Assembly: GCF_019320115.1 (NCBI RefSeq)
Contig: NC_089598.1
Coordinates: forward strand, 87,993,560 to 88,057,559
Source: Miscanthus floridulus
Taxonomy: Eukaryota; Streptophyta; Magnoliopsida; Poales; Poaceae
Reading direction: 5' to 3'
Length of the DNA: 64,000 bases
Both the position numbers and the translations under genes were made by a program. The stretch's first letter is position 1; each line of letters opens with the position of its first letter. Shown piece by piece: positions 1 through 12,057 of this stretch. The notes under the pieces were generated by a model that was not told the DNA's origin, did not search any database, and was given only the letters and a program-made list of their open reading frames with translations.

Positions 1-378
1 CTTAACGAAAAAAAGCATAAAATTAAAAGCCGAGAACACATACACGCAGTTGTAGGCTAGAAGTATGTGGGTTTTATTCTTCATCTTGAATTCATCGAAA
101 ATAGCAATCAATCTCTATTTCAGGTCTTCCATGTCACATCCATGGAGGCCTAGACATGTCTTCTCATTGACTCGCAAGGGGTCCAAGAAGCCTATGTTAT
201 CCCATTTACTTTTTAGAATGCAAAATTTTGCTATACACCTACATAAAATCATGGGAAATGCTCAAAAGTTAACAATTTATGTCCCGAGAGAGTAGTTAAT
301 TGTAATATCGTGCGTGTAGGGTACTTACATAGTCCACAGCGTCAACATTTGTGTATCAAAAGAGCATTTATGGTATAG

Positions 379-1740
379 CTAGAACAAGCACTCCCACTCG
401 ACATCGAATTTCTCTTCTTCAGGATAATTAAAAACATGTGGCGAACGGATAATAACCTCAAAACCAAAGTCTTCTGTCTCTGTTTTTTGAGCCATGTAAT
501 ATTCATGCAACTGACGTATATATATTGTCAAATTTTTTATACTCATCATCGGGAACCAAAAGATTGCCCCTTTCATACTTCATTGCCGATGTTGTCGTCC
601 CTTGTACATCATAATAGATGGTCGCGGCCTCTTCCATGGTTAATTCAGGGTTGTCTTCGATGAACTTTTGTATCTTCCTTAAATCTTCATTGTGTATTTC
701 ATCGGTTCTTGTTGTAGCGTACTGATTCTGTGTTTGCCTTTCGAATTCGGACTTCAACAAAAACGGAGGCAGTGAGGCACAAAGATTGAAGAAACTAATA
801 CAATCTTCCTTCGAGATGTGTGCTGTAAATTTTCCTTCCATCAAGTTTGTAACGCTACCACTGAACGACTTTTTTTTGTTGATCCACTTTGGGAGCATTA
901 GCGACCGAATCCAAGGACCTTTTCTGCGACTACAAGGATGTCCTTGATCTTGTTTTGGGCTGAGGTGGAGGAGGAGGATGATGACGAGAATTTTGTTTTC
1001 CCAGGGCTGATGAAGATGGAGGAGGAGGAGGAGGAGTCTCTTTTCTCGGGGTTGATGAAGATGGAGTCAGACGAGGAGGAATAGAAGGAGACCTCTATCT
1101 TCTCGTGGGTGATGGCAAGGGATGAGAAGGGGAGTGATCTCTGTTGGGAGATGGTGAGTGATCGTCGTGGGTGGGCAAAGACTCGCAATCGTCCTCATCA
1201 TCAGAGGACAATTGGTGGTCAAGCTTAATGAAGCGCTTGCTCCAGACCACTTGAGAGCCCTTGTTATGACCAAGTTTCGGCCTATGTTCCGCTACGGGGC
1301 ACTCAATGTGTATCTTGTTATACTTTTTATCAAGTATTCTGTCAATAGTGACACGAGTGTACCCCTGTGGAATTGGACGGCCATTAATGGTCAGGTCTCC
1401 TGCAGGCCTGGCCTGGCCGAGCACCACCTTGTCCTTTGTCCATTCCTGATGAATGTACAACTTGACATTGATGGGTTCAGTGATGCCGTCCACTGGATGA
1501 GGCACATTCGCATCTTCTTCATCGAGCAGGGTCGATCCACAACTGCTGCGAACCCTAAACTATGGACTAAAGGCAGTAGGAGTAGGGTTTTGTGGTACTC
1601 CTGACCCCTTGGATAGAAAAAATTATTGGACTCATGCTTCAACAGTCGCCTCAATCCATGCATCCATTCTTTCTTCCATCTCTTTTAGTCGCCTCAAATA
1701 CTCTGCCTTTTGATCCGCTCTACCCCTTGAGTGGCTTCGG
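379..1740 (-). pseudogene. CACTA second ORF (DUF8039-like / pre-Ulp1 region), broken
   Basis: Reading the minus strand from about 1740 there is a charged coiled-coil stretch (YLRRLKEMEERMDAWIE), then a stop and frame change into a segment with PQGYTRVTIDRIL and GSQVVWSKRFIKL (1505-1095). This resembles the conserved domain found after TNP2 in grass CACTA elements. A serine-rich low-complexity region (898-1188) follows, then a segment (898-379) ending in a strand-rich stretch of the kind that precedes Ulp1-like protease domains in these elements. At least three frame changes separate the parts. No Ulp1 catalytic residues are inside the window. Family assignment comes from recognised sequence character and position, without a search. 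Confidence 0.6.
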
Positions 1741-2185
1741 TAAGTGTTAGATTCTTAGGAGAATGCTAGTTTCCAAGGAACAACATCGGTTCCTCTAGTG
1801 CGATCAGGGTGCTCCTTGGTTTCGAGTGCTTGGGTGAGCACGTTGTTCTCCCTATTAGAAGTGTGAGTCCATTGCCTCACCTCCTCAGTTACCTGGGAGA
1901 TCCTCAGGATGAGTTCGCTCATGGGTTGATTTGTGGAGCTAAAGCTCTCGTCCTCTACGTGGCATCTCTAATCTTCGGCGTTGCTCTATCTTCAGTAGCA
2001 TTCTTCTAGTACCTCTTGTGTGCACTATTTTGGTGGACTACAATGCATAACGATATATGTGGTTTATTGTGAGAGGAAAATATTGTATCATGGCTGATAA
2101 GGCCTGGCTGAAACCAACATGTATGGAGAGGCTAGCTCCTAGCTGAGGGCCATTTTATAGCGGCTAGCAGTTGTGGTACTTTTTT

Positions 2186-2800
2186 ATTTCTGAACTAAAG
2201 TTGTCGGGGTAGGTGGGAGCAGTGTTCCAACTGTTGTGGTCATTGGGAGCACTGTTGGTATGTGAGGAGCATCTACACATCACTGTCAGTTTTAGTTTAA
2301 AACCCGACAGTGAATGGGGTACATCACTGCCGGTTTTGCTTGTAAACAACAGTAATGGGGTAAATCACTGCCGGGTCATTCCCCAAACCGACAGTGATGT
2401 GGTGTAGCAGTTAGGTGTTAAGTAGGATAACTTTTCATTTTGTTTCGAGCTCCTCCTACTGGCACAATGGTTAAGACCCCTCAACTTAGCCCCCGAGACC
2501 CATGTTCGAGTCCCAGGCGGCAAATTTTTTTTGTTCTATTTAATAAATTATTAATTTACTTCGGAAATAGCTCATCACTGCCGGTTTTGATTGTAAACCG
2601 ATAGTGATGGGGTACATCACTGTTGGGCCATTCCCAACACTGGCAGTGATGTGGTGTAGCAGTTAGGTGTTAAGTAGGATAACTTTTAGATTTCTTTCGA
2701 ACTCCTCCTACTGGCGCAATGGTTAAGACCCCTCAACTTAGCCCCCGGGACCCGTGTTTGAGTCCCAGATGGCCCATATTTTTTTGTTCTATTTTATAAT
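2186..2800. repeat. CACTA-type subterminal repeats with a 251-bp tandem duplication
   Basis: Repeated CACTGCCGGTT and AACCGACAGTGATG motifs in both orientations match the motifs at the right end of the CACTA element (9130-9409). A unit of about 251 bp is duplicated in tandem: the GTGATGTGGTGTAGCAG motif occurs at 2394 and 2645. Each unit holds a tRNA-like stretch with an A-box-like TGGCRCAATGGTTAAG and a B-box-like GTTCGAGTCC (2460-2515) or GTTTGAGTCC (2711-2766). The segment lies between TNP2 and the second ORF. It is either an internal part of the element or a nested non-autonomous relative; I cannot decide. Confidence 0.65.
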
Positions 2801-3453
2801 TTATTAAATAAATTTTCTCTGTGCACCTTCTTTCTCCGTGGCCTTCTTAGCGTTCCTCTACATCTCGGCCTGATCTGGAGACTGGAACAGTACACGCATC
2901 AAGTAAATGGATCACTCAACAGTCAACACACAAGCCACAGGCATTCCCATTCACATCTCAAGGAGCACATACATCAATGGTCAATGAAGGTTGGAGGAGG
3001 AATGGAGCTACTACACCTTTGCTCAATGCCAACTGTGGGCTGGGCTCCTTCGAGTATTGCGAGCAGGGACTACAAACTGGTTGGGGACCAGTGGCGCCGA
3101 GGAGCTGTGGATCCCTCACTACTAGTAGTAGCTTGGAAGAGAATGGCCGCTCCAATGTCCTTCTATCGGAAGTCTAGACATATATATTTATATTTATATT
3201 TAGCTGGTGTTTAAATTCAGAGAGTAAAGTTTAGAAATGTTACGTCCAGTGTCTAATCGAGTGTTTGAATAGTAATAAGGTCAGTCTCAATGGTAGTTTT
3301 AAATAACTTTTATTCTTATTAATTGCTATGATACGTCGGCATATTTGCTGAGTTGGTAGAGTATTAACGAGGAGGAGAGAGGAGATGAGAGTTTCATCAG
3401 GATCAAACATCCTTCACGGTTATGTGCATAATGATTACATAGTTAAAAATAAT

Positions 3454-6400
3454 CTAACTATCTTTACGTGCATCAACAATGAGGGCCTCATTGTGATCAA
3501 GCCGTACGTAAGTAGGTTCGTCACCCTCTTGAAGGATAGGTAGGGGTACGTTCGCCCCGAATGGAGGCATTTCCTGATAGCCCCTGTAGTCTTCTTCGTC
3601 CGTCACTCCATCGACACCGACAATCTTCCTTTTCCCTTCTAGGACTAATTTTAGCCTTCCTTTTGTCTTGTTGTCCCTTGCATAGAAGACTTGCATAACA
3701 TCTCTTGCAAGGACGAAGGGGTCGTCTGTGTATGCGGTCTTAGTGAGATCAACGGTAGTGAACCCTTCGCTGTCAGTGTTGATTTCTTTGAGCCAGACCC
3801 ATTGACAGCGAAAAAGAGCTACCTTCAACAGACTGTAGGCTAGCTCCCATATCTCCTTTATGAAACCATAGTATGTCGCCTGCACGTTGTTGTTTTTGTC
3901 GTGAGCATCAAAACAAACACCACAATTTTGGTATGTGCTCTTTCCATCTTGTTTTTTTGTGTAAAATGTGAATCCATTGATCTCATACCCTTAGTACTTA
4001 AGATATGTACTCGAAGGTCCCTTGGCTAAGGCATCTAGTTGATTACCTAACTTTATTCCAAGCAAGTGACATCGCAACTAGTTGACAAATTCCTCATTAT
4101 GTTTTTTATCCAGCCAAGCCTATGACCTGCTTGGATATAGAGTTTGCAGCGATTGCCTGTGCTCCTCAATGTATGGCATCACACCCTCGGCTTACTGGAG
4201 AATAGCTAATTATGCCTGTCTGAAAGAAACAGGGTCGTCTATTGTAATAGATTTCTCCCCAATCGTTCCTTTGCCATGTAGTCTTCCCTCGTGACGAGAT
4301 TCTAGAACTTTGACCCTTTTGATGTCCAGATAATATATGCAGAACTCAATGGCCTCCTCCGTTGACCATCCTTCAACCATGCGCCCTTCTAGCCTAAATC
4401 TGTTCCTAACATACCTTCTGAAAACTTTCATCAATCTTTCAAAAGGGAACATCTGATGCAGGTACATTGGGCTAAGGGCTCTAATTTAGTCAACAAGATG
4501 AATGAGCAGATGCAATGAAATATCAAAGTAAGTTAGCGGGAAATGCATCTCAAGCCTAACAAGAGTTTCAGCTATGTCTCGCTGTTGCTGCTCTAGCGTG
4601 GACACATCAATGACCTTTTTTGAGATCACATTGAAGAACAAGCAAACCTTTATGATTGGGGCGTGGACCTTTGGGGGGGAGCATACCATGCAGGGCAACA
4701 GGGAGCAGCTGAGTCATAATGACATGATAGTCATGGGCCTTTATAGGGCCATAGTTGAACTTGAGTTCTCTCATGTTCACTAGCCTCTTCGGGTTCGCAC
4801 AGTAGCCCATCGGAACTTTGAGTTCATTGAAGAAAGAAATAAGCGCACGCTTTTCTTCCTTCTTCAATGTCCATGACGCAACCGAAAGTTTGAACTAGCC
4901 ATTCTCTAGCTCCATAGGATGCAGCTCCTTACTAATTCCCAAGTGTTGCATGTCTAGGCGTGTGGCTAGTGAATCCTTCGATGTCCCCCCGGTGTCCATC
5001 AAGGAGTTAAGAGTGTTAGCGCACACGTTTTTAGTGATGTGCATGGGATCAAGACAGTGGCGTACACTCAGAAATGGCCAGTAAGGTAGTTTCTAGAAAA
5101 CTGATTTTTTTCTTCCAAACACTCCCATCAGGCGCTGCTACTGCATTGTCCCCCTTTCCAAGGACAACCTCCAGTTTGTTGAGTTCTCAAAGTATCGCAT
5201 GCCCATCTCGTTATTTTGGAGCTAAGCATTTCTCAATAGTACCGTTGAAATCTTTTCTGTTCCTGCGGTAAGGGTGATCCTTAGGTAGGAACCTACGGTG
5301 TCCCATATAAACTATCTTTGAGTTATTTGACAGATTTACCGCATCGGTGTCGTCCAAGCACTCGACACATCCAGTATAGCCTTTTGTCTTCTCTCCAGAC
5401 AATGAACCTTGACCTGGCAGGTCGGTGATTGTAGCGATAAGTACTCCCTTGATCGTGACATGTTCCTTTTTGTACTCGTCCCAAACATCCGGCACACCCT
5501 TTTTAAACATCTCCACTAGTTCATCGATCACTGGTTCTAGAAACACATCGATGTCATTCCCTGGTTGTCTTGGCCCTTGGATCAGTAGTGGCATCTAGAT
5601 GTACAACCGCTTCATACAGACCTAAGGTGGAAGGTTGTATATACAGAGCGTCACTGGCCAGGTGCTATGATTGCTTCTAACCTGGTAGAAAGGATTCATC
5701 CCATCTGTGCTCAAAGCAAACCAAAGGTGCCTTACCTCTCTACCGATGTCTAACAGAACATAGTATTGATAGTCCTCCAGTCATGCCCATCGGCAGGGTG
5801 CCTCATCATTGTATATTTCTTACGCTCTTCACCATGCCAGCGCAATAGGTTGGCTGACTTTGCACATGCAAACAGCCTATGCACCCGGGGAGCTATAGGG
5901 AAATACCAAACGACCTTTACGAGACCTCCTCTGGTCTTGGTACCCTCATCTAACGGCCCTTCCTTGTACTGTGGAGCTTCACACTTGGGGCACTTGTCCA
6001 AGTCTTTGTATTTTTCTCTATGGTACAATATGCAATTATTGGAACACACGTGGATTTTTTCAACCTCGAGGCCGATGGGGCAGATCATTTGCTTGGCCAA
6101 GTATGTCTTTTCTAGCAACTCATTTTTTTCTAGGAGCATTTTCCTTATTATACATAACAACTGATCAAAGCCTTTATCGCTCAATCCGTTTGTCAATTTG
6201 AACTCTAACATCATAATGTCGGCTTCCAGTTTGCTCATTGGATAATTTCTATACAATGGTGTTTTGCCATCTTGTCTCATTTTCTCTAGCTTTCTCAGTT
6301 GTCTTTCACTAAGACATCATGTCTCTACATTATGTAGCAGCTGAGAAATGCCATCGTTATCCTCGATGTCGTCAGTTAGCGTGTTCCTAAACACATTATT

Positions 6401-6739
6401 AATTGTGGCCATAGGTTCCGTATTGACACCGGGTTCCTTGTCAGCATCATGGATGGCTACGTCAGGCATGTCCACATCATCACTGTTTTCCTGTAGAACA
6501 TTCACACCAACCTCACCATGCATAGTCCATATCGTATAGTTTGGCATGAACCCCCTGATAATCAAGTGTGATCGTATAGACTCAATTTGATGAAAGTTCA
6601 TATGATTCTAGCAATCTTTGCATGGGCAGAAGATAGGGTTCCCATTCTCAACTTGGGCTTTGGCATCAGTGATAAACTGGCTGACGCCATGCATGTACCG
6701 CTTGTCCGTTCGGGACAGATGCATCCACTCTCGATCCAT
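3454..6739 (-). pseudogene. TNP2-type CACTA transposase, broken
   Basis: The family's domain order is present. From 6739 an ATG opens a Transpos_assoc-like zinc motif (MDREWMHLSR ... FCPCKDC). A TAG then sits in frame before the segment 6601-6317. Segment 6280-5750 carries a further Cys-rich patch (CSNNCILYH ... CPKCEAPQY) and HPADGHDWRTIN. Segment 5594-5211 carries the TNP2 signature QGPRQPGNDIDVFL and GCVECLDDT. DUF4218-like sequence covers 4867-4210 (HDYHVIMTQLLPVAL, then KVIDVSTLEQQQRD), and a DUF4216-like C terminus covers 3885-3454 (VFYARDN). At least five frame breaks or stops separate these parts, so no full protein can be made. TNP2 cuts and joins DNA at CACTA termini. The promoter would have lain near the right terminus. 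Confidence 0.85.
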
Positions 6740-6767
6740 CTCTATACAAAACATACTGAGATAGTAA

Positions 6768-8551
6768 TGTTTACACCGAAATTTGGTAGAAGGATCTCAG
6801 AAGCTTAGGAGCTCCTAGGATCATGACAGCAGGGGATCTGTTGCGTGCAGGTCGAAACCAACTGATTCGGATGCAACGCTAGAATTGGCTTTCTTTAGAT
6901 AGCGCCAGTAGATAACGACGGAGGCTATGATCGGTGAGACATGCTAGACTCTACAAAAAGGGAAAGATTAGAGTCCACGTTATCTTAAATTAGGAATGTT
7001 TCTGTTATGCCAAAGATTATATTAAGTCGTACTCGAGTAGGGTTAGTCTTAGGCTCCGGGTATAAATACCAAACCCCGACTATTGTAAAGAAACCAATCA
7101 ATCAAATACAAGTCAATTACTTTTTTTTTGGCTTCGGCCACCCCTTAGGAGTAGGAGTAGAGTAGATCTCGGTGAGTTCTTCGGCAGGTATGGCTGCATC
7201 GATCCGGTCGACCTCCATTGCTTGTTGTAAATACCGTCATGGTTTATACCTCTATTCGTATGGCTGCATCGATCCGGTCGACCCCCACTGTGGCTCTGGT
7301 ATAAGCAAATTATTGACTCTTACCTAATTCAAGTATGGCCTGTGTGATTCTACCTCACACCCCACTGCTTGAATTGGATCAAGGTCAAGTTATCGGCTCT
7401 ATCTTAGAGTGGCAGTCTTTGGTAGATTCATTAAGTTACCAATATTGCTTATTGCTTTCATTGTTCATCTAATTACAGTAATATCACACTACCCGATTGA
7501 GATTGATCTGGATCGGCCTTATATCTTGTTTAACTCATTGTTTGCTAACCTAAAACTGATCTAATCTACATCTTAAGCGATGAGTTATGTTTTTATCGGC
7601 TGTTTTGCGTCAATCTTAATCGTGCATAGCGTGCAGTTAAGGCATGTTCGATCTTGAGTAGATCTATCAGTTAGCGATAACCATTTCATGGCCCGTCATC
7701 ATGGCCTATGGGATTCTGCCTCTCACCCCACTATTGGCACTGTGGAGTGGAGATCGCTGGTTGATAAACTTGTTCCTGAGAAGACATGACCTTAACTGTG
7801 TGCTATGCCTGAATCGGCTGTTTAGCCGATATCGAATGCTTCCACGAATAGTTTACATCACGAGATCGTTGAAGTAGAAATAAGTTGAAAGATGTGTTAG
7901 CCCCATGATCTTGTTATTGTGTTATGGCCTGCATGATTCTGCCTCATGCCCCACTGATATTAGTAATGAGTTAGGGTCGTCGAGTCTATTGTTGTTTCTA
8001 CGGCCTGCATGATTCTGCCTAATGCCCCACTGGTCATGGCGATAGATGAGATCTAACATGTTTATTAGATTTATCTTTATTAAATGATTAAGTGATGTTG
8101 AATTGTTTCTTTATATAAAAGGAGTTCGGTTACTCGTAATCATTGGCTCAGCATGGACCGATCATCATTTATATCTTATTGCCATTGATTAATATTCGTT
8201 TAAATGATGTTTATCCTGAATGATAATCGATTCTCTTCACACGACCCCATGAGCTCTAACTGACTTATTCTCATGAATATACTAGAATCGGCTATTTAGC
8301 CAATTTCCTTTCATATCGGCTCTCACAGCCGTACATTCGGGACTATCTGGCAACATCGGTAAGTTCTGCCCTTAACTACTGATGAACTTTCTCTCCTTCT
8401 CAATTGCAGGGTCAAATTGACTAGCACGCCTCGGGAGGATTGCGCAGGATCGACCACCCCTGCGCTGAAGCTAGGTGGATCTACTCCATCGAGCGGACCT
8501 TTCCGGCTTATTGCGTGTGTCCTCGGCATGAGACAAAATTCTGTGTCGACA
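6768..8551. mobile_element. Solo LTR, probably Ty3/gypsy, TSD AGTAA
   Basis: The segment begins TGTTTACACC and ends GTGTCGACA, and is flanked by perfect 5-bp repeats AGTAA (6763-6767 and 8552-8556). No internal retroelement sequence is present, so this is a solo LTR of 1784 bp. It contains a TATA-like box in GGGTATAAATACC near 7060, repeated ATCGGCTGTTTAGCCGAT-like palindromes, and recurring GCCTGYRTGATTCTGCCTCAYRCCCCACT motifs (about 7330, 7705, 7930 and 8000). The motif style resembles gypsy LTRs of Andropogoneae, an inference without a search. It lies about 30 bp upstream of the TNP2 start, in the leader of the CACTA element. Confidence 0.85.
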
Positions 8552-8556
8552 AGTAA

Positions 8557-9129
8557 TTACAAAGAATTAATAAAAAATCGAGCTTCATGAATAACAATTG
8601 TAGCTCAAAAGTACCATTTTGGAAAACATTATTGTACACTAATTATTGAAAATTTGAAATTGGTAGCCCCGGCCCTGTAAATTGAAAATCATAGTAAAAA
8701 ACAATTATTGCGCAATAATGAAGAACATCTATTCTACTCTACTTCTAAGAACTAATCATAGCATCACATACTAACAATGATGATCTTGAACACCATGGAA
8801 TAATTAGCTAAGAATTTAAATATGTTCATAGACACCAACCGCTTGGATGATGGATTCACCACAATTTGAGCCTTGCACAAATGTCCAATTGGAAAAGTGC
8901 TCTCTAGAATGAAGAAAGAACTAGAATGAGAATCAAGCAATGTAGCCATCAAAACGAAGCTAATTAAGCAACAAAATCAAAGGAGTGGATGTTTGTTACT
9001 AACCTTAAAGCAAAAAGATCAAGCCATTCTTCAAAATCCAAGCATTAGCTTCATGGTGAAGAGCAACCGCAACAATGAAGGGAAGGGTCCAAACATGCGC
9101 CTCTGTTCTCAGGATGGAGGAGAGGATGG
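8557..9129. other. CACTA leader or intron remainder, non-coding
   Basis: AT-rich sequence between the solo LTR and the subterminal array. It continues the CACTA element across the insertion. No coding potential or RNA gene recognised. Confidence 0.5.
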
Positions 9130-9409
9130 CTGCAGCCTTTTGTGTTGTAGGCTTATCGCCGTCGGTTCTTGGCTAGAACTGACAGTGATAGAGCCCAATC
9201 ACTGTCGGCTCTTGGCTTAAATCGGCAGTGATGAGTGGCCGCCAAAACACTGCCGGTTCAAGCCACAAACCGACAGTGATGTGGTCCTTCACTACTGGTT
9301 TTAGCTCAGCCCCAATCATTTTTTTATTTTCAAGCTCATAACCGGCAGTGAAGGTACATCACTACTGGTTCTCACAAATCCGGCAGTGATGTGCAAATCT
9401 AGCGTAGTG
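9130..9409 (-). repeat. Right terminal and subterminal repeats of the CACTA element
   Basis: Six or more alternating copies of a motif near CACTGCCGGTTYT and its complement are seen, ending at 9409 with GTAGTG, the complement of the CACTAC terminus. In CACTA elements such arrays are binding sites for the element's regulatory protein. Confidence 0.8.
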
Positions 9410-9915
9410 CAGCGTCGCTTGCCGGTGCTGTAATTTAATTTGTGAAGCTTGTGCATGAAATTTATTGATTATTATTTGCACTCTTCAATTATCAAAATAC
9501 CATGTTTTTATTTACAAGTGTATTTGTGATATTTATGCTTTCCTTATTTGACAACATGTCGATTTATTCTTTTTCCTATCTGGCACTACATGTTGTTGGT
9601 CTGATGCTACATAGAAGGGTATAGATATCATTTTAGTTGTCATTTGACATCGTTAGTGCACCAAATGGACGACAGTGCCATTTATAGAAGGAAATTTCAA
9701 GTTGGTGTTAGATAAGGAAGTTCAAAATTTTTAGTACCTTAGACAGAAGAGTGATTTGTTTCAATGCTAAATAGATAATTCTCTCAATGAAGTTTCTCAG
9801 GTAGTTTTTTTTAACAGAAGTTTCTCAGGTAGGTAAAGCGCAACACTCGTCCGTTTGGAACTGGGCTTCGGGCGCCAGCGACACGGCGACAACTTGGGAG
9901 AAACTAGCTATAATA
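9410..9915. other. Intergenic, nothing recognised
   Basis: AT-rich flank between the CACTA end and the split Stowaway element. No open frame, repeat structure or RNA gene supported. Confidence 0.5.
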
Positions 9916-9947
9916 CTACCTCCGTCCATGAATATATAAACAGACTC
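9916..9947. mobile_element. Stowaway MITE, left fragment
   Basis: CTACCTCCGTCCATGAATA, preceded by TA, matches the CTCCCTCCGTCC terminus of grass Stowaway (Tc1/Mariner) MITEs. The matching end GGACGGAGGGAG is at 17471-17482. The MITE was split by the copia element 9948-17283. Confidence 0.8.
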
Positions 9948-10858
9948 TGTTAGAAATTTAGGCATTTTCATTATCAGTTTAATCCAAAAATATAACATCA
10001 ACACGTTCATGACGGCATATATGTGCATGTGTATATCTCTAACGAACGCTACAGCATGCAGAGATGACATACAGATGAATACAGTAAAAGCACAGAGTAC
10101 AATAATAACAGAGATTAGATTGTACCCAGCGAGGATCACCAGGAAGAAGATGAGTTTCGAGAGCGATCGGCACTAGGAAGAAGGCGTACGTAGACGAGCA
10201 GTCGCAGATCGCTCCCCAAAAACCTAATCGCCGCACACCCCGTGCAAGGTTCTCAGGCGGGTGAGGGTTCTAGAGGCACCTGCTCTCCTGCTACTCCGTG
10301 TGCGCAGAGGTACAGGACAGGGAAGCTAGAAGGCTACTGAGATGTGGTTTCTCTCGAGAGCGGTTGCGGAAGACGGAGATCTGGACTAACGAAGGACTAC
10401 GGATATATGGCTACGACAGGAAGGGAGAAAGGCAGTGGAGAATCCCACGAGATGGAGAAACGGAAGCGGAAAGGACGGTAACTGACGCAATCAGTTCGCC
10501 TCCACCATCAAAGGAAGTAACTCCTGTGATTATGTGGATTAAGTGGCAAAAGACTGGCCACGCCCGCCCGCTCGCTCGCCGCCCGCCTACCTTCCTACCT
10601 GCCTCGCCATGGCCACGGCCTCGGCCTACGCCCACGGCCCGGCCGACGGCAGCGGCGGTGCGCGCGCACGTGTGGCACACCTATGTCCTTTCCTCAGCTT
10701 GTCAATTAAGATGAATAATTTCCAACCATATAAGTTGAGTCAACGTTCAATCAAAATTCCATATGGTATTAAACCATACAACACTTAATGTTACATACCA
10801 TAAAGTTTTATTTGATTTATTAAATATTATAAGGGCCAAGCCCATATTATATCCAACA
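9948..10858 (-). repeat. 3' LTR of the minus-strand copia element
   Basis: 911 bp direct copy of 16314-17283, starting TGTTAGAAATTTA and ending TATATCCAACA on the plus strand. It holds a GC-rich block (10560-10660) and lacks the block of about 120 bp found in the other LTR. Confidence 0.88.
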
Positions 10859-11397
10859 ATCCCCACCAAACTCTAGGGTTTGTAATAAAGTAGTCTCAGA
10901 ACCATATTTTTTTTATATACCAATGTTTCGATGGAGACTGTTAAGTCGAACATCCATCTAGAGCAATAGTTTCACTCAGTCATAACTGAACAATGGACTA
11001 GGCCTTGAATTGCTAGTTTTGTGTGAGATGAATGTCACTAAAGTCCTTAGCTGATACTTGGCTACAAAAGGCATCCCCTCTATTTGAAGCATATAAGTCA
11101 TACTCCCGTGCCTTTCATGAGTATTTAGAGATCATCCAAATCTCATAGACTGTGACCAGCAGTCTGACTCATATGGGTGTGTTCCTCAAAAGATGTTCTG
11201 TAGGACAACATCTTTGCTTTAGCAAGCCACTTGGAACACATTAAGGTAAAAACCAACCTGCCTTACAGATAGGAAAGATATGCATCAGAGATGAGTCTTG
11301 CTAAGGATCTTTCCTCATAATTTACTACTAGCTTGTTTCACCATTCTACTTCACGGGATCTCCGATCACATAGAACAAGTTACCACTATAGTAAATT
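10859..11397 (-). other. Polypurine tract and 3' untranslated part of the copia element
   Basis: On the minus strand the tract AGAGTTTGGTGGGGA (about 10860-10875) abuts the 3' LTR. The rest, between the RNase H stop and the tract, is non-coding. Confidence 0.65.
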
Positions 11398-12048
11398 TCA
11401 AGTGGGTCTCAAACCCATCTCTCTCGATGCACTTTCTATCATATTGCGTGATAGACCCTTAGTGAATTGATCTGCCAGATTGTTAGACGTGTGAACATAG
11501 TCCAACGCTATTACTCTGGAGTTTCTCAATTTTCTGACAGATTTTAGTCGTCTCTTAACATGTCTTGTGGACTTCATATTATCCTTAGAACTGTTAACCT
11601 TTATAATCATAGTCTAGTTATCACAGTTCATAGAAATAGCCGGTATGGGTTTTTCAACAACCGGTAAATCCATAAGGAGATCACGAAGCCACTCGGCCTT
11701 AGAGCCAGCGGTGTCTAATGCTGTGAGTTCTGCTTCTATTGTAGACTTCGTTAAGATAGTCTGCTTGCAAGGCTTCCAAGAAACAGCGCCACCTCCAAGC
11801 GAAAACACATATCCACTTGTAGCATAAAGCTCATTAGCATCAGAGATTCAGTTGGCATCACAATAGCCTTCTAGCACTTTCGGATGTCCGGTATAACGAA
11901 TACCATAGCTCATAGTGCCCTTTAGATAGCTCATCACTCTCTCAAGAACACGCCAGTGATCATCTCCTGGGTTTGACACAAACCAGCTCAGCTTGCACAC
12001 AACAAATGAGATGTCAGGCCTTGTTGCACTAGCAAGATACATGAACAA
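11398..12048 (-). pseudogene. Copia RNase H, broken
   Basis: From 12048 the minus strand reads the usual copia RNase H entry (ASATRPDISFVVCKLSWFV), then [27 protein letters not shown] with the family's acidic residue context, and the C-terminal NNLADQFTKGLSRN before the stop at 11398. In-frame stops near 11850 and 11613 break it into three pieces. RNase H removes RNA from the RNA/DNA hybrid during reverse transcription. Confidence 0.85.
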
Positions 12049-12057
12049 ACCAATGAT

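Larger units (their letters stand above)
1..9409 (-). mobile_element. CACTA (En/Spm) transposon relic, autonomous type, left end outside window
   Basis: Minus-strand pieces of TNP2 (3454-6739) and of a second CACTA ORF (379-1740) lie in the order usual for grass CACTA elements. The right terminus is clear: read on the minus strand from 9409 the sequence starts CACTACGCTAGATTTG and runs into repeated CACTGCCGGTT / AACCGACAGTG motifs, the subterminal array expected at a CACTA promoter end. No matching left terminus is visible, so the element probably continues beyond position 1. It is interrupted by a solo LTR (6768-8551) and holds a second subterminal-like array at 2186-2800 that may be a nested non-autonomous relative. 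A 3-bp target duplication cannot be tested without the left end. All coding parts are broken. Confidence 0.8.

Noticed and set aside
2449..2776. Possible functional tRNA genes in the duplicated CACTA segment
   Set aside because: A- and B-box-like motifs exist, but the T-stem and acceptor stem do not pair well, so I list them only as tRNA-like.
10298..10788. Open frames in GC-rich sequence near 10300-10790
   Set aside because: The region is the 3' LTR of the minus-strand copia element, and the second LTR does not conserve the frames.
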